Positions 24,185 to 34,599 of a DNA stretch of 64,000 nucleotides are shown piece by piece; position 1 is the first letter of the stretch; each line of letters starts with the position of its first letter. A program made the translations under genes and the position numbers. Source of the DNA: Nageia nagi (Eukaryota; Pinophyta). The stretch is taken from assembly GCA_050084985.1 (NCBI GenBank), contig JBITNC010000001.1:191642001-191706000 (forward strand), in the 5' to 3' direction. The notes beneath the pieces were generated by a model that was given only the letters and a program-made list of their open reading frames with translations, had not been told where the DNA came from and ran no database searches.

Positions 24185-24640
24185 AGTTATGGACAATGCA
24201 ATTTGATGGAGCAAATTAAAAAATGATGTTGATGATGGTGTTGTTTTGAGATTTGTTGTTGCAAAAAAAAAAGATATTCCTTCTATATGAATTGGATTTG
24301 TACAAATAATGTAGTAGAATATGAAACCCTATTCTTAGGTATGAAACAACAAAATAAGTTAAAGATAAAATATTTAACAATATTTGGTGATTCAAAACTA
24401 GTTATCAACCAAGTGACAAATAGGTGTTCAACTAAACATCATTATCTCAAGTAATACAGAAATAGAGTATGGCATCTATTAGAGATTTTCAATGCTTTTA
24501 AAGTCATTGCATTACTTAAGGATTAGAATAGTGAAGTTGATGTCTTTACTCATAACGGATCAAATTTTTACCCCACTCATCTCTGGCTAAGAAGAAAAGG
24601 CATCCAACTTATTTTCAAGCCTTCTATATTGAACAATGAC
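24185..24640 (+). pseudogene. Element 1 archaeal-type RNase H, placed before RT
   Basis: The segment starts with MQFDGAN at about 24,199 (usual FDGAxxxxGxG). After a shift it reads CTNNVVEYETLFLGMKQQNK from about 24,306, then LTIFGDSKLVINQVTNRCST, HYLK, RNRVWHLLEIFNAF and a VDVFTHNGS segment (usual ADxLAxxGS). These are the D, E, D, D metal-binding positions of the second RNase H that characterises Tat elements: FDGA, EYE, GDS and the final Asp. The domain sits between protease and RT. In Element 4 the equivalent domain lies after RT/RNase H and before integrase. An RNase H removes RNA from the RNA-DNA hybrid; this copy carries shifts and a few stops. Confidence 0.8.
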
Positions 24641-24899
24641 TATTTTTGGTAAGTTTTTGATAATGATGAAGATATAAATGCTTTCTTGGCTATACAACTA
24701 TTATGTTGAAATAGCTAGGAGTCACTAGTTAAGTCATTCAAATAATAAGATGTATTACAATTGATAAATAATACTTTAACCAAAGGTATTATTGCATTTA
24801 AAAATCTCTTCAATAGATATGATTAGTTCAAAAGATAAAATGTTTTAACTACTTCCAACAACTTTAAAGAGTAATAAATAGCTTCTAATAAAGTTCTAA

Positions 24900-25900
24900 A
24901 AATTGGCATAAAAAATTCATTGAAAGATATTTTGAATATAGCTAAGATCATGAAGGATTTTGTTAGTATCATGGCATGGAACTATGATGATTTGAAGGTA
25001 TTCAATAGAGGCATGATCTAACACACCATCAAGTTGAAGGAAGGGGTGATTCCTTTTTGGCAAAAATAAAGGCCAGTGAATCCTAAAATTGAGGTAATAA
25101 TGCAACAAGATATTCAAAAGTTATTTTAGGTGAAGATCATATATCTCATAAAGCATTCTATCAAGGTGGCTAATCTAGTGCCATTCAAGAAGAAGAATAG
25201 AGATATTAGGCTATGTGTAGATTTCCAGAATCTTAACAAAGCCTCACTTAGATATAATTACCCTTTACCTCTTATGGAACAAATTTTACATACTATTTTA
25301 GGATCATAATGCTTTTCTTTTCTAGATGGCTTCTTTGGGTATAACCAGATTTGGGTGAAGAATCAAGATCAACATAAAACTACATTCAGTACAAAGTGGG
25401 GCACATTTGTTTTCTAATGAATGCCACTTGGTTTGTTGAATGCTCGAATAATTTTTTAAAGGGATATAGATCATGCATTTAGGGAATTGATCAATAAGAA
25501 TATTTTGGTGTATTTAGATGATATTATGATTTTTTTGAAGAAGAAAAATGACCACTTGCAACATCTATGGCAAATGAAATGTTAAGAATTCAGAATTTCA
25601 TTGAATCCAATGAAATCCATCTTTATTATGGATCAAGGAAAGTTGTTGGAACATGTCATTTCATAAGATGGATTCTCCATTTATCTAGAGAGAGTGGAAG
25701 TTATATCTAGGCTTACCATTTCATCTAACATTAATAAGCTACAAGCTTTTTTGGGTTAAATCAATTTTGTAAGAAGGTTCATTTAAGATTTTGCAAGAAT
25801 TGTTTAGCCAATAATAGAACTGCTAAAAGATAATTTCCCTTTTAAATAGATAGTAAAGTGAATTAAGGATTTTGAATAGATAAATTATTTTATTATATCT
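24900..25900 (+). pseudogene. Element 1 reverse transcriptase
   Basis: Blocks in order: DFVSIMAWNYDDLKVFN (about 24,957), IPFWQK.RPVNPKI, IKVANLVPFKKKNRDIRLCV with DFQNLNKASLRYNYPLP following (25,155-25,270), FLDGFFGYNQIWV (25,320), TFSTKWGTFVF and MPLGLLNA (25,380-25,440). The catalytic YLDD is intact at 25,511-25,522, followed by IMIF. ISLNPMKSIF and LQAFLG lie at 25,590-25,760. This is the classic gypsy RT order. Several stops occur in frame (for example before MPLGL), mostly explainable as CAA or CGA turned to TAA or TGA. Confidence 0.9.
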
Positions 25901-26240
25901 CCTCCAATATTAAGGAATATTGACTTCTCAAAGGAATTTATCTTGTATGCATATGTAGCAAAAAAGAGTATTTTCGTAGTCCTGACAAAAAATGAAGATA
26001 ATCATGATGAACACCCTATAGCCTTTTTCAACAATACCCTACATGGAGCTAAAGAAAGGTATGGATTTATTGAAAAATAGTTGTTTTTTATTATGAAATC
26101 CCTTAATAAGTTTAAGCACTGCATCTCTCAAAATAAAATTATAGTGCTTATCATCTAATCAAATGTTAGGAGTTATATCATGCAAGGTGATATGGATTTT
26201 GGCAGAGCTAGATGGATCACAAGATTCTGAGTTATATCCA
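25901..26240 (+). pseudogene. Element 1 gypsy-type RNase H
   Basis: After the RT connection region it reads DFSKEFILYAYVAKKSIFVV, then HPIAFFNNTLHGAKERYGFI, FFIMKSLNKFKHCIS and GRARWITRF. This is the normal Ty3 RNase H order (...DAS..GxVL.Q...PIAYxSRxLxxxExxYxxxEKExLAxVxxLxxFRHYL). The first catalytic Asp (usually LYTDAS or YVDAS) appears as LYAYVA, so this copy probably lost it. The element therefore carries two RNase H domains, one on each side of RT. Confidence 0.75.
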
Positions 26241-26439
26241 TCCTAAGGTAGTTAAGGGTGGAGATCTTTGTGAGCAATTAGTTTAATATCACATCTTTAA
26301 TCATATCATGATTATTGAAGTATAAGATGAAGATAGAGAACTTCTAGAAGTTCCAAAAGAATTAGGTAATTGGATAACTCAACTTTGTACAAAATTTGAT
26401 AGTTGTAGATTACCATCTAAGCTCAATGCCTCTTAGAGG

Positions 26440-27620
26440 AGGAGATTCAAATTAAGAGTTATCAATTATTATATAAATATTATGTAATATATAGAAAAAT
26501 TCATGATGGGATATTATTCAGATGCATTCATTTGGAGAAGGTTAAAGAGGTTCTGAAAGAGTTTCCTTCATGTTTCTTCGAAGGAAACTACTCAAGGTAT
26601 ACCATTGCTGTAAAAATTTATAGGCATGTTATTTTTAGCCTTCCTTATACATAAACTCATTTCAGATTACCAAATAATGTGATAAATGCCATATATTTTT
26701 GGGAAGAAGAAGAATGATAGCCATACCATTACATGCTATTACTGTAGAAGAGCCTTTCCAAAAATTGGGCCTTGATTTTATTAGTATGATAAATCCAAGA
26801 TCCTTAGTCAAAAATAGATTCATCCTAATAGCTATAAACTACTTCACAAAATGGATGGAAGCTTCTGCTACCAAACACCAAGATCAAGACATAATCATCT
26901 CTTTCATGGAGAGAATTATCACAAGGTTTGGTATCCCACAAACTATTATATCAAACAATGGTATGGTATTTTTAGGAGGCAAAGTTTTAGAGTTTTCTCT
27001 CAAATTTGACATTTAATAGAAAACTTCTTCCAACTATTACCCTTAGGGTAATGGCTTAGCTAAGTCAATGAATAAATATCCATTGAGAATCCTGAAGAGA
27101 ATAATACATGAAAATTAGTGAGACTGGGACAAAAAGTTTGACCTAGCATTATGGGTAGATTAGATCACCTATAAGTCATCCATAAAAAAATCTTCTTACA
27201 TTCTAGTTTATTGGAAAAGAGCAATATTGTATTCTAATATCAAGTTACCTACTATAGCTACTCAACTAGTACGAGATGAATGATACAAACCCATTATAAG
27301 TGAGGATGTTCAACCTTATCTACTTGGATGAGCTTCAGGAGAATTTGTAAAGAGAAATCTATAAGAGAAATAATGTGGTGAAGAGATGGTTTGATAAGAG
27401 GTATGTATCTAGATTTTATTTCAATCTCAAAGACTTGATGCTTAAATGGGAGAGGATTGAGCCAAGCTTGGATGCCATCGTAAGTTCAATTCTCTATGGT
27501 TCGGTACATACACTATTGTTGTAGAAATCTAGAAAAATACATTCAAGTTGGAGGGGGTAGTTGGATCCTTTTGATAATGATCAATGACCAATATTTTAAG
27601 TTATATACTACATGTTAACC
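26440..27620 (+). pseudogene. Element 1 integrase
   Basis: The N-terminal zinc finger region is poorly preserved. The core is clear: a 105-codon open frame at 26,699-27,016 with GLDFISMINPRS, FILIAINYFTKWMEASATK, FMERIITRFGIPQTIISNNG, then, after a stop but in the same frame, YYP.GNGLAKSMNK. The first catalytic Asp is at 26,774-26,776. The second position is AAC (Asn) at 26,954-26,956 instead of Asp, and the third is AAG (Lys) at 27,062-27,064 instead of Glu. Spacing is exactly that of D,D35E. The end reads NDQYFKLY near 27,570-27,610, like the C-terminus of Tat integrases. The enzyme would insert cDNA into the genome; this copy cannot. Confidence 0.88.
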
Positions 27621-27630
27621 AGATAAGTGT

Positions 27631-27662
27631 ATTATATATATATATGCTGTATATATTTTAAA
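27631..27662. repeat. AT microsatellite
   Basis: Short alternating TA run, TATTATATATATATATGCTGTATATAT-like, directly after the integrase end. Not functional as far as I can see. Confidence 0.5.
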
Positions 27663-27878
27663 TTTAAGTTTCCCATTGTATAATTTTCAAGGTAAATCTT
27701 TACATTAATTTGGGTAGTTAAGTATCTTTGTAATCCATTTTAAACCTATTTAAAGTCTATGCCTTAGCTATTTCTACCTTTGCATTTTTGAATGATTAAA
27801 ATTTTAGGGTTTTTAGAGCTTTTAAAATTCCTACTTTCAAATTTGATTTTCCATCTTGAGTCTGTACTTTCATCAAAA

Positions 27879-28790
27879 TGGGTAAGTCTTTAGTACCTTA
27901 GAGTATAGTATGTGATAGAAATGAAAATTTCTTTAATACTAATTTATTAGAAAATCATGTAGATTTAAAATTAAAACCCTCTAAAGCTAAAAAAGGTAAA
28001 GTTAATTCCTTACGAGATTTGTTGTATAAAATTGATTTCATTGTACCATTTTTATTTAAGATATGTCACCCCTATCTAGAGTTAATCAAATCCCTAGCTC
28101 CCCTACCCAAAGTTGAGTCCAAAAATATTTTTAATAGCGAGGGAATCATGGTCCTTGATTTGAGTCACTTTGCCATGTACAAAGCCCTTTTATAGCCTAA
28201 TTCATCTAAGCTTTGGGATAGCATAAAGATGGTTGCAAAAGATACAAACAAATACCCCTTAGAATGGTTGAGCCCTTTTTTTAAGTCCCACTTTAGAGAA
28301 GAAGAAGTTTAATGGTATCTCTACATTCAAAATTGAGTTTTTATAGTTTATTATAATTATCATGGTGTTGTGCAATGAGAAGGATATATAGATTATGTAG
28401 CTGGAGCATATAACCATGGCATTTTGAACTATTGAAAATTACACTAGAACTATCAAGATTGGTATGAGATGGTCAATGAAAAATTGGTTGTGAGGCTAGC
28501 TAATATTGATAGGTTGAACAAGTATCATTATTCCTCATTGTTATGTTGGTTTCTCCTTCATCAATATTTGAAATCCTTTCCAAACCTATAGTTGTATCAA
28601 ATGAATGAATATAGAAGTCCCCAAAGGGAAGATTAATAGACTCAAGTGCTAAACATAAATGGGTCCTACTATGAATTTGTGAGATACTTTCTTTTCCCTT
28701 ATCTAAATTTTAATTCTATCAAAACCTATCCCAGGTTATCCAAGTCAACAATTTTGAATTTGAAGCAATGATAATTTTGAAAAGGTGACT
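27879..28790 (+). pseudogene. Element 1 extra coding-like region, part 1
   Basis: From ATG at 27,879 the frame runs MGKSLVP, stop, SIVCDRNENFFNTNLLENHV, KVNSLRDLLYKIDFIV, YLELIKSLAPLPKV and EGIMVLDLSHFAMYKALL. It continues with single stops and has the look of a real former gene. It lies between integrase and the 3' LTR, where most Ty3/gypsy elements have nothing. I do not recognise the domain. It could be a transposon-specific extra ORF or captured host sequence. A globular, partly hydrophobic helical protein is suggested by composition only. Confidence 0.5.
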
Positions 28791-29379
28791 ATTATTTCAC
28801 AAAAAATTATATAGTTATTATATTGAATGGATTCTATGATAAGCTAATAAAGCTACCATTTTTTGTTTCAAATGTGGTTTTTGTTATGGAGGTCACAAGG
28901 TAAGAAGATTATGTTGAAACATCATGGGGATTCCTTAAGGGGAAAAAGATTTTATATACATATTCCATGGGATTGAACTCAATTTGATCATTCCATATAT
29001 TTTGTTGGGAATATTTGACTACAAAAATATAGAAGCTATAGTTGGAGGAGATATCAATTTCCTAGCCATATGATCCTTTGGGATTGTTTACAGTCCATTT
29101 GAAAATAGTTAACTCAAAGGATTGCAATTTTATCAGAGTTTTGATATATAATTTTAAAAATTTCAAAAATAGCTCTTAAGATGGATAATTTTTTCTAGAT
29201 TCCTTACTAGATACTTCATGCATTATTCTATGGAGAAAGAACTATACTATTAGAGTTAAGTATTCTTCTACCTCCAACAAAAAGATTAGTTTAGCCAAGG
29301 CTCTTCAAAAAAACCATTATAACTTTGAATGGTCAAAACACAAAAGAAAGTGTTTTGTACAGTACCAGGTCAAGAGTAA

Positions 29380-30410
29380 AATAAAAATCATTGGTATGTA
29401 TATGTGAACAAGATAAGGCATTCTCAAATGCTTATGATAAGAAGTATGATGTAGCTAAGGCCACATCCAAACAAGGTTGAAATGGTGGATAAAATTTTGG
29501 AGGCCATGAAAGGAAAGGCCTAATGACTACTAAAGAAGAGACTTTGTTGAAAAAGTAGCAAAAATATAAGGACCAACCCAAGTTGATGGGAGCTACTATT
29601 AAATCCCTCATAGATGAAAGAGTAGTTTTTGATAAATATATTGTTTATATGAAGGACCTAAAGAGGAAATTTGTAGAAGAATATGAAAAAAAGAGCAAGA
29701 AAAGAAGGATGCTACTTTGGCTAAGCAGCTGGAGAAAGAAGAAGCACCTACCAAGAAGAAGATCATTCAGAAAAGAAAAGATCAATCTTCAGAGAATACC
29801 TATAAGAGAACTAAGAAGGGTAAAAGCCTCCTAAAAATCCTTAGCCTTAGAAGATTATCCTACAAGGATCAACAATAGAGAGTGATGACCTTATTACTAC
29901 AATTTTCAAAAGACTTGATGACATGGAGAGTGAGGAGTCTATTCAACCTTTAAGGGTTGTTAAAAGGAGAAGGAGCCACAAAAAAATCCCTTATCCCAAG
30001 GAAACATCTTCTAAAGGTGAGATCCCTACTCCAAAAAAGAAGAAAATTATTTTGAAGATACAAGAAGAGAAAGAAAAAACCCTAAAACAAGTTTAGAATA
30101 CTCCCTCTCCATAACATACACTTCCAACAAGCCGACAACATGCAACTTTAGCAAAGGATAAGTCACAAGATGAAGAATATATTGTAGTCATTGTGATATA
30201 TCCTATCTTGATCAAGAAAATAAACTCTTCTTCTTGACCCAAAAATTATGGTAGTATTGAAAAATCAAACAAAGAGTGATTTGAGAAGCACCACAAAGAG
30301 CAAAAAATTCAAGGTTAGATACAAGTAGATACTATAGTGGATATCTATAAGCCAATGTTAGATATTTATGCTACTCAAATTTATGCATCATCTAGGTAGC
30401 CTTTTATAGC
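29380..30410 (+). pseudogene. Element 1 extra region, part 2: Lys/Glu-rich segment
   Basis: This segment is markedly rich in AAG, AAA and GAA codons. The 83-codon open frame at 29,583-29,834 reads like a basic linker (KDLKRKFVEEYEKKSKKRR, then RKKKHLPRRRSF). Further on are KKKIILKIQEEKEKTLKQ-like and SRQHATLAKDKSQDEEYIV-like stretches. Composition suggests a disordered, possibly nuclear-localising linker between part 1 and the coiled-coil part. Frame breaks are present. Confidence 0.45.
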
Positions 30411-30469
30411 TAATGTCATATCTTTGTAGTTAAGGTCTAATAAAATTAGCTAGATGGATAAGTGAAAGA

Positions 30470-31500
30470 TCATGAGAACCTCCATGACCTTGATGGATGT
30501 TGATGTAACAATTATTGAAAGGAAGGTGGATAAATTGGAGAATCAATAATCTACAATTGTTGAGAAGGAGAAATTTAACCTTACTTAGATAAATTTATTA
30601 AATATATAAATTCAATGGCTACAAGAAGCCATAGAATCCTCCAAGCTAGCCAAAGCTATAGAAGAGAGAGAAGAGAGAATGAAAGCCAAAGACATAGAGA
30701 TCACCATGAAAAATGGTTAGATTGAAGCTTTGGAATTGGATATTGATTCATTGAAGTCTTCATTAAAGAATAAAGAGACAAAGTATAAATATTTAGAAGA
30801 TAAGAAGAAGAAACTCTAGGAGGACTTGAAAGCTTCACAATATGCTAGTGTAAAGAAGGATACAGTTATAAAAGCAACTGTAGAAAATTTTGCTAAGGTA
30901 AAGGAATAGTTAGGAGAGAAATTGAAGAGCATTAGTGAATACCATTTTTTCCATTAATACATTACTAAACATTAAAGTTGGATATTAGGGTAAGGTGGTT
31001 CTAATTCTGGGTTTATTAAATTTAGTCTAAGAGTATGTATTATACTATGAGAATAAAATAGATGAGTACAAGACCTTTTTTGATTAGAAGAGTAAGATTA
31101 TAAATATGTCTATAGAGAATATGAAGATTGTAAAGATAATGAACCAGAAAGATATTTCAGATACAAGTGTTGATAACTCCCATGATAAAATTTTGGCAAT
31201 ATCTCAGAAAGTTGCCCATTTGCATGAGTTGATATTGTGTATAGATAAATGTATGAAATCACTCATTCTAGAGATTACTAACTTTAATAGTGTGTTAAGG
31301 TTTTTTGATAGAAATAGGATACCTCCCTTGTATAAGGGAGATAAAATTGTATATACATTTGATGAGATGAAGCATTTTGTAATGCAACACACAAATCATA
31401 TGATAGTTTTACAAATTGGGTGGAAAATAGTTTTGAATACAAGATCTCTAAGTTTACCCAAAAGATGATAAAGGTTATTAGTTTGGAGATGACAACTAGT
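30470..31500 (+). pseudogene. Element 1 extra region, part 3: coiled-coil-like ORF
   Basis: Translation of 30,500-30,940 gives long charged heptad-like runs: VDKLENQ, EAIESSKLAKAIEEREERMK, KDIEITMKNG, IEALELDIDSLKSSLKNKET and KYLEDKKKK. A 120-codon open frame follows at 31,106-31,468 (SIENMKIVKIMNQKDISDTS, KVAHLHELILCIDKCMKSLI). A coiled coil is expected. I cannot name the family. The region ends about 200 bp before the 3' LTR. Confidence 0.5.
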
Positions 31501-31705
31501 TTGTTTCCTTATCCATGCTAATTCAAGAGACATGTATACCATTTGAGGGGAAAGGGCCACAACCTTAGCTATTTTTCCAAAAGATACATCAAAGAATAGG
31601 TTAGCCTAATGTACTATTTTGTATAGTTAGATAATAGTTTTTACAATTTTTTTATCTTGAGTTCAAGATTTAGTGGTACAAATCCTCCAACTAGTTGCTA
31701 GAATA

Positions 31706-33091
31706 TGTATCCATACATATTTTTTTACAAATATAAGAAGGTTTTATATGTGTATATTCTTTTTGCATCCTTTACTATTGATTGAATGCCTATACTTAGT
31801 CAATTATGAGCATTTTCCATGATGTTTGATTTTGATAGAATTTTGATAATTTTAGTATGCACATAATCTATTAGAATGGTAGCAAAATCAATGATAGCTT
31901 GGACTTAGTCAATTTTTGGGCATTCCCATGGTGTTCAGTTTTTATGGAGTTTCAATATTTTTTGAGGCATGAACATTGCTAGAGTGGAAAAAAAATTAAT
32001 ACAATATCATACTTAGTCATTTTCTCATGTTTCATGAAGCATTTGATTTTGGCAAAGACTTAGCAATGTAGAGAGGACTAGTTTCTATTAGAACAACATG
32101 AAAACCCATCAAGGTATTTTCATAAGTTCTAGGCCCTATTGAAGGTGATTTGAGCATAAATCAAGGAGAATTTTATTTATATCAATCACCTTATATGTTC
32201 CACTTTTGAAGATCTAGGTTTTGAGTGTTCAAGTTCATGCAAAAGTGGAGAAGCCCATCAGAACAATTCTTTTTGTTTAGTATTTGATTTTGAAGGGTTC
32301 ATTAGAATATAAGTACCTGTAAGTAATGTTGGAACCCCAATAAATTGTATTTCCTTTTTGAGAAGGCAATTTCAACTACTAGATCCACATTTCAAGTTTT
32401 GGATGCATTGAAGGCATTAAAATGCATGGAAGATTATTCTATATGCTTAAAGATTTGAATCTAAGTTGTAAATCGTATCAAAATTAAATTTGATATGCAG
32501 TTAGTTACAAATATTTTCATATGTTAGAGTTTGTTAGAAGTTATTTAGGAGATATTTTGTAGGATAAAAACTAAAAGTATTACTTATGTGAATGAAGAAG
32601 GGATCAAATATAGTATATATTTCCCTTATTTTGTACTCATGTCAAATGATAATAGAATATAATTTGCTTCTTGATCTCTTAGCTATGATCTATTTTTCAC
32701 TATTCTTAAATGGTTGTGTGATATGCTTATTTTCACTTCATGGGTTGTGAAGGTTAATTAGTACATCATCTATATCTATAAAGTGCTTGTACTTTGTTAT
32801 TACTTGTAGTGTCATGCTTAATTTGGTGGTTGTAAAACCAAATTATTCAATCAAATCAAATTCTACTTTAATGAATACCTAAGATCAGGATGTTGTAAAT
32901 ATTTATTTGATTTTTCTTATTTGCACTAATTAGTGTAGTATTTTAGATATTTTTTAGTCCTATAAGTTTATTTTTCTACATCATTTATTTTTGTTATTTC
33001 CATTTGCTTAGTCCAATAAAGAAAGGATTCGGCCTTATTTGAAGATCAATTTCTAATAATAGAAATTGTATCAATAGAATTATAGTTATGA
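31706..33091 (+). repeat. Element 1 3' LTR
   Basis: Counterpart of 20,236-21,614, 1,386 bp. The start TGTAT is preceded by a weakly purine-rich stretch that is not a good polypurine tract. The last shared word, ATTATAGTTATGA, ends at 33,091. Differences from the 5' copy are mainly C/T and G/A exchanges plus a few 1-3 base indels. Confidence 0.85.
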
Positions 33092-34266
33092 CTTTGATAC
33101 ATGGGCACATGTACAAATTACCACATCTTAGTCAACACATCCCTTGCATACATTTCTCTACTTATAAGCATAAGAGATTACCTAAAAGCACCATTGTAGT
33201 ATAACATTGATGCTCATGATCCCTTGCAAAAATAAAGAGAATCATACCTAAGATATTGTTTATGTCAACATTTATTGATAATAACATGTAATATAACATT
33301 AGTTCATAGATCATAATGTCTTAAGGGACATATAAACACTAGTTTGGGCCCAAAAAGGGTACCAAATTAGGTGTCAAAAGTTTCCCCCCTTTGCAAGTTT
33401 TAATGAAATTATTCTTGTAAAGAAAAGAGAGAAGAAAAAGAATACTTCCCTAAACATATTACAACCTTGAATAAATAATTTATTTGGTAATGTATTCTTC
33501 CCCCTCTTTGTATTGATTATTATGGAAGTGTTGACCATTAAGAATCAAATATAAAGAACCTAAGATGAAAAATAGAAAACACCTTCCAAATATTATAATA
33601 GTAGCATATATAATCTTATATAATAAACATCATGAGAAGAAAAGATGAAATTAATATAATATATTAAGAGCTTTCACTATCCATATATTTTACATTGATA
33701 AAAGAAATGTTAATGAATGAAACTCTATCATCAATTTTTAATAATAAATATACAAATAGAACTTAAAACCTTACTTATCATTATGAGAGAACAATGTTCA
33801 AAAAAATTTCAATAAGAAGGATATCCTTTATGTTTTAGTTTGTAACATATTTTTAACTTCTAAACTAAATATGAAGGTAATAAAATATAGTCATAACTCA
33901 TATAAACATGGTAAATAACATAATGTGCCCAAATAATCAATATGAGGTGGATCTTAATAGCAAATTAATGAGTTCCAAATAGAAATGGTGATCATTAATT
34001 GGAATCTAACCAAAAAATATGATCATAAGTGATACTTTATGCAACCAAAAGTAACAAAATAAATCCTCACAATGAACTTGTCATTGCGAGTGCCATTTTC
34101 CCTAGGTACCATTGGGATTCCTTGAAATATTCATAATATTATAGATATGTGAACTTTAAAATCATGTAAGAATTCTTGAACATGTTTTTTGGAATATAAT
34201 GTTGACCATATGGCATTTCTAGTTAGCAAAAATGTAGTATTCACTCTTATGCAATTATAGAATATT
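33092..34266. other. AT-rich spacer
   Basis: Between Element 1 and the LINE remnant. No gene seen. It may include the 3' untranslated end of the minus-strand LINE, but no poly(A) tail (poly T on this strand) was identified. Confidence 0.4.
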
Positions 34267-34566
34267 TCAATATTTAATTGTAGGAATTTTTTTGAATGAA
34301 AAATCCTTTCTATTATATTGAGAAACCTTCTTCATACAAAAAGGACAGGTGGGATTTGCACACCTTTGACAATACAAAATTATCATCATTACAAAAAATT
34401 TTGACAAATAAAAAAAATATAGCTTCCAAGAGAAACCATTACCACCAACACACATCTCAAATTCCAACCAACTAGCTAGTAAGCATTTAATAATATTCAA
34501 ATAGTATTCAATATGGGCACACTTTTCATTCCCTTGAAGCTCATGAGGGCCAAACATCCCATCCAT
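34267..34566 (-). pseudogene. Open frame at the LINE 3' side, unassigned
   Basis: A 99-codon minus-strand frame (MDGMFGPHELQGNEKCAHIE...) contains a CxxCAxPTCPFC-like run of cysteines near its end. It lies just downstream of the LINE reading and may be the LINE's tail or antisense noise. The Cys run is suggestive but I do not recognise the protein. Confidence 0.25.
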
Positions 34567-34599
34567 TGTTTATACATAGGTTGAATATCCTATCAACCA

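Larger units (their letters stand above)
20236..33091 (+). mobile_element. Element 1: full-length Tat-type Ty3/gypsy LTR retrotransposon
   Basis: Two long terminal repeats of about 1.38 kb bracket about 10 kb of internal sequence. In order, this holds gag, protease, an archaeal-type RNase H, reverse transcriptase, gypsy RNase H, integrase, and then about 4 kb of additional coding-like sequence. The pol domains and the extra RNase H place it in the plant Tat group of Ty3/gypsy. The LTRs start with TGTAT, but the right end reads TTATGA rather than a canonical CA, and I found no matching target duplication, so the exact ends are uncertain by a few bases. By eye the LTRs differ at roughly one base in ten in the parts I aligned, so the insertion is older than Element 2. 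All genes carry stops or shifts and the element is dead. Confidence 0.85.

Noticed and set aside
20231-33096. Target-site duplication for Element 1
   Set aside because: CATCT before and CTTTG after do not match; age and uncertain ends prevent a call.
33092-34266. LINE poly(A) tail
   Set aside because: No convincing poly T run on the plus strand at a plausible end point.
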